DNA of 64,000 nt from assembly GCA_964036045.1 (NCBI GenBank), contig OZ038379.1:22643976-22707975 (forward strand), given 5' to 3'. Origin of the DNA: Eutreptiella sp. 'Long Island Sound 2002' (Eukaryota > Euglenozoa > Euglenophyceae > Eutreptiales > Eutreptiaceae). Positions 10,063 to 21,199 of the stretch are shown here, piece by piece; position 1 is the first letter of the stretch, and every line of letters begins with the position of its first letter. The notes beneath the pieces were generated by a model. That model was not told where the DNA came from and did not search any database. It worked only from the letters and a program-made list of their open reading frames with translations. The position numbers and the translations under genes are program-made.

Positions 10063-13000
10063 ATGTCCTTCCAATGCTCCGGTGGCACCAAACTCGGCGT
10101 CATAAGTCTTCTGGCCGTGGCCGCAACGTACTTCTTGGCGAAGCCCGCCTCCACCGGCGAATGCACCTCCTCTGCAGTCCCTGCGGCCCCCTCCCATGAC
10201 CAAGTGGCACTGCAGCGCCTGCGCCGCGAACTTGCGACCAGAAAGCGGCAGCTGCAGCGCGTCCTCTCTGTCGAAGAGCCCGAGTGCGATGCGCTGGACG
10301 AGCACGCCTGCCTCAAGCCCAAGTATCACGTCAGTGCGATGCTCTCTGCCTCAGGCGTGACGTGTCAGGTACCCCCCGCCCCCCCGCTCACTTGCCTGCC
10401 GCAGGGGGATTCGAACCCCCGTCTTCAGGGCAGCAGCCGGCTGCACAGCCGCTGCGGTACACGGCCCAAAAGCCTGCACTATGCATCACAGCACACAGGA
10501 AGAAAGTGTCCAAGCCGTCAGCATTGAACCAGAGGCTGGGCCTACGGCCCCCTCACAGCAGTTACAACACGTCCAGATGTACCGGTAGTGGTGACAAGAA
10601 ATAGGGAGGGAATGGACTAGGACTAGTACATGTCAGCACACTGAGACAATACCATGAGGTTTGGCCGATCGGGTGCCAGCTTTTACCGCGAGACCACATG
10701 ACTTGTCGAGGTGCCCACACCCCATGTGTGTAGATGCACGCCGCTTGGCGGAACAAGAAAAACACGGTGCAGCTTACATAACCTCAGGAGAGGGAGGAGC
10801 CAATGACCGATCGTTCAGATGAATGCTGTACGTATAGAAGAGCTCACTGTACATACTTGTGATGTTGGGAGCACAGACTCTAACGGGACTGAGCATCTAC
10901 GGTTCGAGAACGCTATTGCCCTGCTGTAGACCCGCTCTATGTTGTTGAATGTGTTTGCGGCCCCCCGCTCACCCCTTTATCATGTTTTGTCCATGCCGGA
11001 TAGGCCAGTTGTCAGCTTAGAGCTACCCTCCACCCCCACCCCGAGAAGGGCCCCAGCCGTCCCACGCTCCATTAAACTTCACGATGTCATCACCCCCTCA
11101 AGAGACACCCCCTCCCTACTCCCTATGCGGGAATATCGCGCAAGAGCGCAATGACAATGAGATGCCGGGGATTTCCAGACGACTCAATTTTTCAGAGTCA
11201 CGGAACTCACTGGCCAGCTCGGAGGAACAGTTATCTTCCCGTACAGTCAGTCTGAATTCAGACACATCCTCACCTGAAGGGCCGGTTGGCTCAGACGGCG
11301 GTTCAGCCAGTAGCTCAACCATAACCCTTAGTCACAGTAATTCGCATAGCACCCTCAGCACAAATTCTTCTGACACAGCATCGACTGCAAGCTTGCATGA
11401 TTCCGACATTATGGATGGCCCACAGAACACCTGGGAAAACCTAGGACTTGTGGAGTTGGAAACCCCGGCCCGGCCGAGACAACGTCGTAGGCTGAACACA
11501 TCCAGCACGGACGTGAGCACCCGATCCTACCTGAACAGCCCACGGGTCTCTTATTCCTCTGGCTGCCACACGCCGGTGACAGATTCGGACTAGAGAGGGC
11601 GGCTCCTCCCCCTTAAGGTAATGTCTTGTCAGGTTATGAACCGCGTTTACACCTAATAGCGTAAGAGGCATGGACGGTCTAGTGGTATGCGCCATGGGTG
11701 GCGCTCGCCGTCGTCTGGGGTTTGAACCCCGGTTCGTCCGTCCGTCCAGGGGCCCGTTGGCGAGGTCCCCGCCACCGCCCCCTTCAGCATCCCCCTCCAC
11801 CATCGTTACCGCCGGTGGATGGGTGGCGTGCCTCGTCCTCGTAGTTTTTCTTTTGTCCAGTCTAGATGTCATAGGTATATGCACCAGTCCGGAAGATCAT
11901 AACTCAAAGCAAAAACAAGGCACCAAGCACAGCACACCTGCAGCAGTGCCCCCCGTCACTGGTACCGCCGGCCGCCGGGAGCCACATCTCCTCCTCGTAC
12001 TCCCCTTGGGGGATTCGAACTGCCGTCTTCGGGGCAGCAGCCGGCTGCACAGCCGCTGCAGTGCGAGGCCCAAAAACTGTCTCACGTGCTCCCAACTCTC
12101 AGCAAGTTAGTGTCACGGTCCAATCACATGACAAGCACAGGCTGGGCCTCTGGCCCCCTCACACACAACCAAGTCACTTAGCAGCACGTAGGCCGCATTG
12201 GTACCCATTGAGGTACACCCAATCCCCCACTCCTCCCCTGAAGCACACGGTCTTAGTCCAGGTTACTTGGCCAAGGAGTGCCAGCAAACGCAAGGTGACT
12301 CGGGTGAAAGATGGTAGCATTAGGGTGCCTTTTCCTGTCTTGTGGCATACAAACACTGTGGTGTTGACAAAACAAAGGCCATCAGGTGCAGACGATTGTA
12401 TGGTAGCACATTTGTATCATACCAATGATCTTGTGGAACTGCCGGACATTGCTGCATATGCATACCAGGACGTGCATGTGTAGAGCGCTTTGAGACCTGC
12501 TTGCGCCCCCCCCCCCCCCAAAGAGGTATCGTCTTGGAGCCGGGATCCCCCACTCATATCCCCTTCGGACGGGTCATTCCATTTTCTGGCATGACAGTGA
12601 CAGCGACGGTGACAGTGCGAACACTGGCGTGAGTGAAGGGGGGGGCTGGGGCAGCAGTGACACGGACAGTGTTATGTGCTCCAAAAAGGGGACGATGCTG
12701 TGACCGGCCCGCCGCTCAGGCGTCAGGCAATGACCACAAGGCATTGAGACGACCAACGGCAGAGCGCATGCACATGCACATGCACATGCACATGCGCATG
12801 CATATCCTAGACTTTGAAGAGGCAGTGCCTGTGTCGCGGGGGCATCCGCTGGCTGGCTTCACTCCCCAAATGAGCCCCAACCAGCGTACTCACGTCAGCT
12901 TTATGACCCCCCCCCCCTTTGGGCCCCATTTTGTACTGTTGCCCAGTTGTACAGATCCCCTGATGTGGTCTTTGGTATCGCAAGTAGTCTCGCTGCTTTG

Positions 13001-16000
13001 TTCAGGTCGCTTGCCCAACGAAGAAACCCCCTCCGTGCCGTGCACAGCATTCTGTTTTTTCGCACCGTGAATTTTGGCGGTGCATTTTTCAATTGGTCCT
13101 ACTGTGTGCGATATGTGCTGTGTATATGTACCTTGGTTCTTCCTATTTTATGTCAAGGAAGCTGATTGGGGCATGATGGCATTTGTAGCATAACTGCCCC
13201 TTGGTTTTCAGAATAGTACACTATGTCCATCCGGGTGCACCATGCACAGTGTAACGCATAAGCAACACCTTTGTCCAAGCAACACTGGGGTTGGTTCCGT
13301 CGATTTCTGGTCATTTACCGTTGCTTGGACAAAAGGGGGGGACGGGGTAGGGTGCAGCGCGAGGGATGCGTGCCGAGGTGCACAGGGGGATTCATGTTGC
13401 AGTATGAAGCTGCCCCTGGAGACCGAGCAAGCTAAGGCCCCCTGGTCATGTTGTGCGGAGTGAATGGTCTTGGAGCATGTGAAGAATAGACAGACGGGCG
13501 CGCAGCCTGATGCCCCCCCCGACCCCCTCCGGCCCCTATGTCCTCTGCCACACCGCAGGCTGGTTGGAAACCTCTCTGGCTGGTTGGAAACCTCTCTGCT
13601 TGTGCATGACTACCAAGAGAGCACACACCCTTCGGCCTGCACCCATTCACAGACTGCACTCATTGAGTCGCGCATCCCACACAGGGCGTGTAGCACCATA
13701 CACACCTGAGAGGGGCAACTCTCGCCCTCATGCGCTAACCGGCATTTCGCCTATTACCTCCACGCTCCCGCACCACGCTCACCAATGTCACACAGTAGAG
13801 CATAGGTCACGTTGCAACCGTGCATATGCACCGGCATCCACATTTGTTTAATGAATGATGTCCAAAGTTTTGATATCCAAAATTTTGCTTCCCGTGGCTG
13901 GCCCTTCACTAGGAGGGCGTGGGTGATAGGCAGCTTCCTGTGTAGTATTGCAGAAGACAGTGTCCCCTCTCTTTGGGAGGGGTGGCCTGTCTGAGAGATG
14001 CCATATGACTCTGGTATTGCACCATAATGTAACAAGTCTCCTGTGAGAACTCACCTTTGCAGCCCACGGACTCTGTTCTCTAAAAGAAAAAAAAACGGGT
14101 CTATTCGTGCACGTTGGCGTGCTGGCAACTCGCGCCCTGAAATGTCCTCCGACCACGACTCCGGTCGGTCAAGAGGCAAGAGCGAATGCCCTTGGTGCCC
14201 ATGGCCCTAGGTTCGAACCCCAGTTGCTCCCTTAACGCCAGAAGTCAAGCACAGTCTTTGAACCCTCCTAAAGACCCCATGGTCAAGGGTTCGGACACAC
14301 GGTGCCACCAACGGTTTTCGGCACTCGTTGTGCGCTAGCGTGTCGGCGACCCGAAATGAGTGGAAGTCGGCATTATGCCCCGATATGCCCTCAACCACCG
14401 CTGTGTCAAGCGTAACTCGCTTATTTTTTTTCATTTGGCGTAAATCGCTTATTATGCATGCGAAGAATGTAGTTGGCCCGAGGTGACTAGACTCAGGTGG
14501 TATCGCTGGCTTGAGCTTCGTAGCCGGTGGCGCCGGCAGCAATATAGTCATTTTGATACCGCTTGCCAAAGGCCGAAGGGCAAATTGCATTTTTTCTTTG
14601 CAGTCATGATGAGTGTGCTACACGTTATTTCCGCCATCTGCTGGCGATGAGTATAAAAACCACACGGCTCCATTGCTTTACCCGTGCCGGAGGTACCCAA
14701 CATGTCCGTGGGGGCTATATGCTTCACCTCCTCCGGTAGCAAGGGTGGTTGTTGGGTGGTGCTTGTGTGTCCCTGCCTTTTTTTTTTTGGAAAACAGGGT
14801 TTTTTTCCCCATACGCGACTTACGCCAAAAAAAAAAGTTTACGTGACTTACACGAAAAAAAAGCCCATCGAAAAAAACAACGCGACTTGCGCCAAAAAAA
14901 AGTTACGCGACTTACGCCAAAAAAAAAGCGAGTTACGCTTATTTCCACAATCGAGCTACGCTTTCCTCACCACCACCACTGCCCTACAACCGATGTTGGT
15001 TGCTCTTGTTGGCTGTCGGTTGCCCTTCCACCACCCTGTGCTGTGTGCAATGGATCAGAATTGGTTTCCGTTACCACCGGCAACTACCCGAATGAACCTA
15101 CCCTCCACGCTACTCCCTTCGCCCGCCCCCCGCAGGACCACAGCAAGTTTCTCCGGGGCCACACAGACCCTCTGGTGGTAGAGTGTGGCGCGGCCAGCGG
15201 CCACGAAGCTGCCGAGCTGTCGCACTTTGCACGCGTGTACTCGTACGAGGCCAACCCCGCGAACATGCCTGGCGTCGAGCGCATCGTGCGGGAGAGGGGG
15301 ATTTCGTCTCGCGTGCAATTCAAGCACGCGGCCTGTGGCAACAAGTCCGGGACCATAGACCTGTACATCCCGCAGGGCACCCGTCACTCACAGACAGCCT
15401 CCCTCGCCAGTCAGGAGTGGTGGTCCGGCAGTAAGGAAAAGGTACCCTCCTGCTACGCCCTCCGAAAACCCGGTTTGCAGCAAAAATCTGATCGTCAGCC
15501 GTCGCAGTCGCGCGGCATGGCTCCGCACAGCAGCCGACGGTGAGCCGGCGTTTCCGGTGGGCCCTATTCTCTTCTTGCGTTGCAGTGGATGTGGGGACAA
15601 TGCTGGTGAGCCGCAGCACCACACGATGGTGTATCGCATGCTGTCCACAGAGCACATGCGGAATGCCGCTGACACATGTCTCAAAGGCTCCTACCGCTCT
15701 CACGGCAAAGTGGGAGATCCTCGCCAAGACAGCTGCAGTGTTGGCTGCAGCTGTCTTGAAGACCTTAAGGGATACGACACTGAGCCCATGAGGTAAGCTC
15801 CATAATATGCAATCACCCCCCCCCCCCCCAATTTGTGAGGTGCAGGATAAGTGGAAACCCTGGGTGTCGGAAATTGGGAAATCGGTACCATGCTGTCGCC
15901 CTTCTCTCCCATTCCCCTTTTTTTCTCCGAATTGTCGCTTTAATTGCAGTTCCCGTCCCACGCTTCTGATCAGGCTATTGCTTAGTTGCCCATCGACCCT

Positions 16001-17401
16001 ACCCTGAGGGGGTGGCTGGGTGGGTAGAGAGGTGGATGGGTGGGTGACCCCCAAATGTGGCCTTCTTAGCTGAAAGCCAACCCCCCCCCCCCCCCTTGGG
16101 GCTGGTGGTCCGCTTTTCTTGGGTGTTGGTTCTAAAGGCTTTGGCACGAATGTCTTGGAGGGAATATGGGATTTGGGGCTGGCAGAATGCACGAAAATTG
16201 CTTTAAGTCTAACTTATGTGTCTCATTTCATCAAATGTATCTCGGACATTTGGGTTACTTGAGTTGCATACTGGGCATGTACAGGTTCAAATCCATTGGG
16301 TGCAGAGTATTTTTGGAAACACATGTACTTGTTTCCCACTGTTGTGCAGAAATTGTTTTTTTTTTGTGGACCGTTGCACTATGTCAACACACATTTGTGC
16401 CTGTGGTGCTGAAATCAGCAATACACCCCAAGTCATGAGGGAACACTTGAATTTTCAAAGGCATCAAGACAGGTTGCAGAAGTTGCAGGTCCCAAATCAC
16501 AATTTGAGGACTGAGTTTTAGTAGCCTCCGCTGTAGTAATCGGGTGCCTTGTCCTCTTCATCGGTCACTGTGCCTTCCGCGGCCTCTAGCATCGGAAGAA
16601 GAAGACAAGGTTAAAGCGTAATTATCCCAAGAGTGATCACCGGGGTTTGCTTGGGTGCTGGTGGCTGTTTGTGTAATGATTGTGATGTTCTTTGCTGGGC
16701 AAATTGGCTGGAGTGGAGCCTGGGTTCCGAATGCTAGGTTTAGGGTGTTGCCTTTGATGGTGTTGAGGAACTCTTTCTGGCCAGCAGCGACATGGTTAGA
16801 GCTGGATCCACCCCTATCCAGGCCAAGTGCTGCATATGTGTGAGTGATCCAGGTGAGGGACAGCGACCCGCTCAAGGACAGGGAGAGGGAGGGGGAGGGG
16901 AGACTGCTTTGTCTCAAAACTCTCCATTGGGTGGTGGCCGGGTTATGGAGAAACACCCCATCCCTTGGTCTTGGCCCCGGAATATGTCTGCATGCTATTG
17001 TGCCCACTGCCATGCATGCGCTCTGGCAGACGACAGTGCCCATCGTGTCGTTGTCGGATGAAATTCACGAGCACGTCACTCTGCTGAAGCTGGACGTTCA
17101 AGGGGCCGAGCCGGACGTCATCGATGGTGCACAGCGGCTCATTCGCACGTATGGGGTCGATGTTATTCACATGGAGTTCCAGCCTGTGTTGCAGCTGCGC
17201 ATGGGGCGTGATCCAACACGGTACGTGTTGACTCGAGTGCTCCAGTCCTTCGCACCTGCCTGTGTCCACGTCTCTCTACAGGACCGCTTTTCTCTGGCCC
17301 TGACGATAGTCCGTGGCCTGAAATACTGCAGCACGACGCCACGGGTTTTCGTGACGAGGGCGATTCCCTCAACAGTGCGGCTTCCGTGGCATGAAACCTA
17401 A
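10063..17401 (+). CDS. FkbM-like methyltransferase, type II membrane protein, 3 exons
   Basis: Proposed exons are 10063-10368, 15136-15441 and 17030-17401 (stop TAA), all phase 0, joined by GT..AG introns of 4767 and 1588 bp, giving about 327 residues. Exon 1 encodes an N-terminal signal anchor (LGVISLLAVAATYFLA, residues about 12-27) and a charged, possibly coiled stem, as in Golgi type II enzymes. Exon 2 holds a SAM-binding motif I (VVECGAASGHEAAEL), an acidic residue after the next strand (YSYEANP) and AACGNKSGTIDLY. Exon 3 holds LLKLDVQGAEPDVIDGA, the hallmark of FkbM (Methyltransf_21) proteins. These enzymes O-methylate sugars or other small acceptors; the substrate cannot be read here. 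Exons 2 and 3 are firm. Linking exon 1 rests on matching phase and order, and another exon may lie in intron 1. Confidence 0.7.
10380..10560 (-). repeat. tRNA-derived SINE-like repeat, copy 1
   Basis: On the minus strand this carries an A-box-like CCGCAGCGGC and a perfect T-arm: GGGGG, loop TTCGAAT, CCCCC (10404-10420). A second copy at 12003-12166 shares the tRNA-like head and a tail segment AGGCTGGGCCT..GGCCCCCTCACA about 70 bp beyond it. Head plus shared non-tRNA tail is the layout of a tRNA-derived SINE. The acceptor stem is weak, so this is not a functional tRNA. It lies about 12 bp inside intron 1 of the methyltransferase gene. Confidence 0.6.
11084..11593 (+). CDS. Ser/Thr-rich low-complexity ORF within an intron, function unknown
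   Basis: A single open frame of 169 codons ending in TAG, inside intron 1 of the methyltransferase gene. It is dominated by Ser, Thr, Asp, Asn and Leu, with stretches such as NSLASSEEQL and STNSSDTASTASLHDSD, plus a basic RPRQRRR patch. It looks intrinsically disordered, and no domain is recognised. It could be a nested single-exon gene, part of a mobile element, or chance; its evenly distributed Ser codons argue against simple repeat expansion. Confidence 0.4.
   Translation: MSSPPQETPPPYSLCGNIAQERNDNEMPGISRRLNFSESRNSLASSEEQLSSRTVSLNSDTSSPEGPVGSDGGSASSSTITLSHSNSHSTLSTNSSDTASTASLHDSDIMDGPQNTWENLGLVELETPARPRQRRRLNTSSTDVSTRSYLNSPRVSYSSGCHTPVTDSD
11672..11743 (+). repeat. tRNA-like sequence (pol III A/B box pair)
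   Basis: GGACGG at the 5' end can pair with CCGTCC at the 3' end. An A-box-like GGTCTAGTGGTA and a B-box-like GGGTTTGAACCCC lie at tRNA spacing. The anticodon arm does not fold correctly and the T-stem pairs out of register, so a tRNA pseudogene or SINE head is more likely than a functional tRNA. Confidence 0.4.
12003..12166 (-). repeat. tRNA-derived SINE-like repeat, copy 2
   Basis: Matches 10380-10560 across CAGCAGCCGGCTGCACAGCC and again in the tail (AGGCTGGGCCT..GGCCCCCTCACA). The T-stem is no longer paired on one side, so this copy is more decayed. Confidence 0.6.
12765..12802. repeat. (ACATGC)n hexanucleotide microsatellite
   Basis: About six ACATGC units with one GCGCATGC variant. 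Confidence 0.85.
14408..14940. mobile_element. MITE-like element with about 35-bp inverted ends, in an intron
   Basis: The left end AAGCGTAACTCGCTT, a T-rich run and GGCGTAAATCGC (14408-14450) is matched in reverse by GCGACTTACGCC, an A-run and GCGAGTTACGCTT ending at 14940. The right side also carries four or five direct repeats of a CGCGACTTACGCC + poly-A unit from about 14814. There is no coding capacity and no clear target duplication. It sits in intron 1 of the methyltransferase gene. Confidence 0.6.
16382..16521 (+). CDS. Short C2H2-like zinc-finger ORF, possible element remnant
   Basis: From the ATG at 16382 this reads 46 residues containing ICACG then HLNFQRH, a Cys-x-Cys-Gly / His-x5-His spacing like small zinc fingers of transposon or viral-type proteins, ending in TAG. 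It is AT-rich compared with the surrounding exons and lies in intron 2 of the methyltransferase gene. Too short to assign. Confidence 0.25.
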
Positions 17402-20240
17402 ATCAACCTCAATTGTGGGTACATTAAGGACCTAGCCACGTTTCAGCACTCCCCACGCTAGCGGACTGTGTGTACTCTGGCTCAGAAAACGTGGTCAGCC
17501 GTGCATCTGGCCCTGATCGTGAGCATGTCTCCACATGGTCCACATGGACTCCACCACCGCACCCCCCATTCCCCCTGTCCTCAACCAATCCAACTGAATC
17601 AAAGTGCACCCCCTGAACCCCTGACCCCCCGCCCCCACAAGCAGCGCCGGATATGTAGACCATCCTCCCCCTGGCTATTGCCCCCCATGAAGTGGATCCG
17701 GCAGTCCTCTGCGATCGCAGCATCCATTCCCAGTGGTTCTCTCCTCCGAGCGCACCGGCCGTTCTGCCGCTGCGCTCGGTGCAGTCCAGCCACTGCCGTC
17801 ACACACAACCAGCCATAACCCACAGCAACCTCCCACATGCGCTGGGGCACACAGGGGGCTCCCGGGCCCCTTGGCCTTGTGTTCCTGGTGCCTGCAGGGG
17901 CTCAACAGATGACTAAAAGGCGTTGGGGATGACTGCCCTCTCCCCCTGCTCCGGTGATGCCACACAGAAAAGTGAGTCCCGCGTCATGAGGATGTGCGCT
18001 TTTGAATGCCCCCTGCCCCCTGCACGGCGCAGGTGTGCCATGTAGTTGGAGGCTGCATGGTGTGCCTTCGTTGTGAAGGGCGTGGCCGACGTCTTTGTTT
18101 CACGAAATATCATTGCCCACATGCCTTGATGGCTGCAGGGGGCCAAATGGCGTGGTGTGGGGGGCAGGGATTGGGCTTGGAGCTTCGCGCTTTCCGGGAG
18201 GGCCATCCCGGGGTCACAGGCCGGGAGGCCGGCGTCTCTGTCATACGAACGGCCCCAAATGCTTAGGAGTCCAGAGTAGGTGCTCTGTTTAAGGCCCTAC
18301 CCCAAGTGAGGCGGCCAGGGCCCAAAGTAGGAGCCCACTACATGACACTGTACAACACGCCACCTTCATTGAAACACCGGCCCAAAGTAGGAACCCTATG
18401 CAAAGGGCCCGAAGCTGGTGCCCTAAAAATAGTGCTGCAGTATCCCAAAGTAGGTGCCCCGTGCTGTGCAATGCTGAGAGTAGGTGCTCTGTGCCCCACT
18501 CCTTTGTACATTGTAGATTCCTCTCCTCTGCATCCCTGTTCCCTAGGGGGCGCCCGGGTGGAGGGGGCGCACTAGATTACCCCTACGTGCGTGGGCTGAG
18601 AGAAACACTCACATGCGGTGTGTGCGTTTTTGACCCGTGCGGACACCATTTTCTTTCCCCTTGTGCTTGCTTCTGCACCTCACCACCACCCCCCCCCCCC
18701 TGCCCCCGAGGTGAGCCCGTGTGCCATGGCTGTGGGATAGGGCACCAAGCCAGATTGCGATGGCTGTGTGGACAATTGCCACAGGTGCGTGGCAGCGGCC
18801 TCTTGAAATAGGAATCCCAAAATTAGAGGACGCATCATGGGAATGGGGACCCCATTGAGGACCGCTGCAAAACACGAAACGAGTTCTTCTTCTTCCTCTT
18901 CCTACGGCCCTCCCCTGGCCAGGGGGTGTGGGCGGCTACAACCACCATTGGTGAGGAGGTAGAGTGGAGGCCTCGGATGTCGTATGCTAACCCGAGGCCA
19001 CCGCCTCCCTGCCACCCTAAGAATACACCAAAATTCCAAAGATGGGCTGTTCAAAACGCATGCGCGGTGGGCGTGCAGTGCAATGTGCGGTGCGTGCGTC
19101 TTTCTCTGACAGGGCACACTAAATATGACCGCGTTGGATGCCTAGGCTGAGGGGCACTGTAAATATCACCGCCCTACATTTGCCAGAGCTGGTCAGCGTG
19201 AGCCCCAATGGGCAACAACGCCTCCACACTAGGCTGCCCCCCCCCCCCCCCCAGCACTCCAACCGGCAACTACTCCAAGGGGTGCACAGCATGGGGCAGC
19301 ATGGGGCACCTGGGCTGGGCTCCAAACAGGGTGGGAGTGGGGTGGTGCACCCTACCTATCCCCCTGCGTCCCTAAGGACACCTCAACTACAGGTGACTCG
19401 ACCGAGACTTAGGGAGACAGAAAGGGTACCAAAAATTCCTAAGGTTCCGTTAAAGACCCGGTGCCCCCCGGTGTTTCGTGCTGCAGGCACTTACACCCGA
19501 CACCGTTACCATGCCCTCCCCCAAACGGGAAGAACACCCAAGCCCTGTTGTGGGGCTTTGCACCTGGTTTACTCTGCCCCCGGCGACCCTCTAATGTCCC
19601 TTTAGCTAGGAACAGAGCTGTGCGGGTGTGGGGGGCAGGGGTGTGCACACTGATGGGGTATGTGGTGTTGCACAAGGAACCGTCCCCGGTAAGTTGCCCA
19701 AACGCGCGGATGGCACTTGCCTCACGGGTCTGCAGGGCATCGATTCCTCATGGAGAGTAGACGAGTTGTCAGCATTCAACTCCATGGTTCGGGCGAGGAA
19801 CCCCCCTGAGGGTCTGGGCTAGCCCTGCAAATGCAAGAGAGCCGAGTTAGAGGGCGAGGGGGCGTCCGTATTATCCCCCGTGGGAACCCCTGTTTTGGGG
19901 GGCTGGGCTCCGACGGGGACCAAACTGACGCCTGGGGATAATGTGGGCAACGATGCAGCAACATCAGCGGATGCTTTGTGAAGCAGAGGGGGGGCATAAA
20001 GTTAAAGAGCCCTCATGCGCTTATGGCGGAAATCCTCCCGGAAACAGCATCTTGTGCACAAACGCTTGGAGCAGCAATACACGGGGGTAACACCCGCCAA
20101 GAGCCTCGTAGCGGAGGGTCCAAGACCCAGGGCAAAAGCACAAGCTGCTCCGCAGAGCACATGCCACAAATGCGTCCCGTGACATGTGACGGGGGAGCAG
20201 TTCACATCCACTTGCATGGGGCGCCCCCTGGAGACGTGTT
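17402..20240. other. No supported gene; spaced-motif cluster inside
   Basis: Several GC-rich open frames on both strands lack domains or good splice context. The only structured feature is the motif cluster at 18265-18490. Confidence 0.4.
18265..18490 (+). repeat. Six irregularly spaced copies of a (C)CCAAAGTAGGTGCC motif
   Basis: Variants occur near 18271, 18320, 18379, 18407, 18444 and 18474, each about 16 bp, separated by unrelated sequence of 12-43 bp. Spacing is not constant, so this is not an ordinary tandem repeat. A cluster of protein-binding sites or nested short insertions are both possible. Confidence 0.5.
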
Positions 20241-20249
20241 TGGTCCGGG

Positions 20250-20420
20250 ATGCGCATCTCGGCCACCCATGCGGCGTGTGTGGGGGCGACCATCCACTGC
20301 CCAGGCGCCGAAGTACATGCGGCGCCCGCCAACAACGTTTGGAATGCGGTGGACAGGCGCTGCTTTTGGCGCACGGTTGCCATCAGCATCGGCCGGTCGA
20401 AGCACCCAACACCCGCACGT
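20250..20420 (+). CDS. Candidate exon upstream of a possible FkbM-related gene
   Basis: One frame stays open across AEVHAAPANNVWNAV to KHPTPAR and ends at a strong donor (CGT|GTGAGT, intron from 20421) in phase 0. The Pro-x-Asn-Asn segment loosely resembles the post-motif-II region of FkbM enzymes. Its 5' edge is not resolved, and it cannot be joined in phase to the exon at 20847, so an exon would have to be missing between them. Confidence 0.25.
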
Positions 20421-20846
20421 GTGAGTGAAACATATGCATCGCCTAGACATCGCTTTTGCTTCCATTCTACACAGAGCGTCGGGAAGGGGCGAGCACGGGT
20501 TACCCAGACTTGTCCCGCAGAAACCGGGAGGGCAGGGGCTGACGCGCGCTCCCAGACAGAGGGGCCTGGGCTGCATGGCCTACCTGTGCAATGCACGCGG
20601 GCCCTCGGCTCCTGCAGGATGCTGCAGCATGCCATCTGCTGCTGCCAGCATCAGTTCTGCTGCACCCATTGACCGCCCGTAGCCCGCTGTCTGCACTGCA
20701 CCACTGGCCCTTGCACTGCCCACGCCAACACGACCAGTGGCAGATCGTGGGACGCCATCGACACTGCACCGACCATTGCAGTCGACCGCCGAGGGATGCA
20801 GCAGCAGCCTGTTTCCTTCCCCCACTTCTCTGCCCCTTGAGCGCAG

Positions 20847-21199
20847 AAGCGGTCATGCCCAGCTGGCCCTGTTTTCACGCGTTCCGGTATGAAGGGCCCG
20901 GGCCGTTACATCTCCTCAGGCTTCTCCAAATGGTGTACAACTTGGGCTACCACTGCTTCGAGTGCCGGTTCATGCGGAGGGCCATCAGTCCGAATCGCGA
21001 TTTTCACAATTTCACGTACAACAATTTCGTGACCAAGTTTGAACCCAAGCTGATGTTGGGCGTTGTCGGGGGTATCACGGACTTGGTGTGCCACAGCATG
21101 GCTCAGGGGGTCATGGACGACTGGGAGGCTAAAGCCCCGTCGTACACTGTTACCCCAAACAACACCAAGAACTACCCCAAGTCTCGGTCTCGCACATGA
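20847..21199 (+). CDS. Terminal exon, possible FkbM-family C-terminal region
   Basis: Follows a pyrimidine-rich tract and an acceptor ending at 20846, and runs about 117 codons to TGA at 21197-21199. It encodes FRYEGPGPLHLLRLLQMVYN, then LGYHCFEC, NFVTKFEP and TDLVCHSM. A short hydrophobic helix followed by a Gly-Tyr-x-Cys-Phe strand resembles the region after the catalytic core of FkbM-type methyltransferases and is roughly equivalent in position to residues 265-290 of the gene at 10063-17401. It could belong to a second, related gene. Splicing from the known exon 3 through its GTACGT donor near 17221 fails on phase. The even amino-acid composition and good acceptor support real coding; the family call is tentative. 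Confidence 0.45.

Noticed and set aside
10395-10475. Functional tRNA gene on the minus strand
   Set aside because: The T-arm is perfect, but the acceptor stem has wobble and mismatch pairs, the anticodon arm does not form, and a second copy shares non-tRNA flanks.
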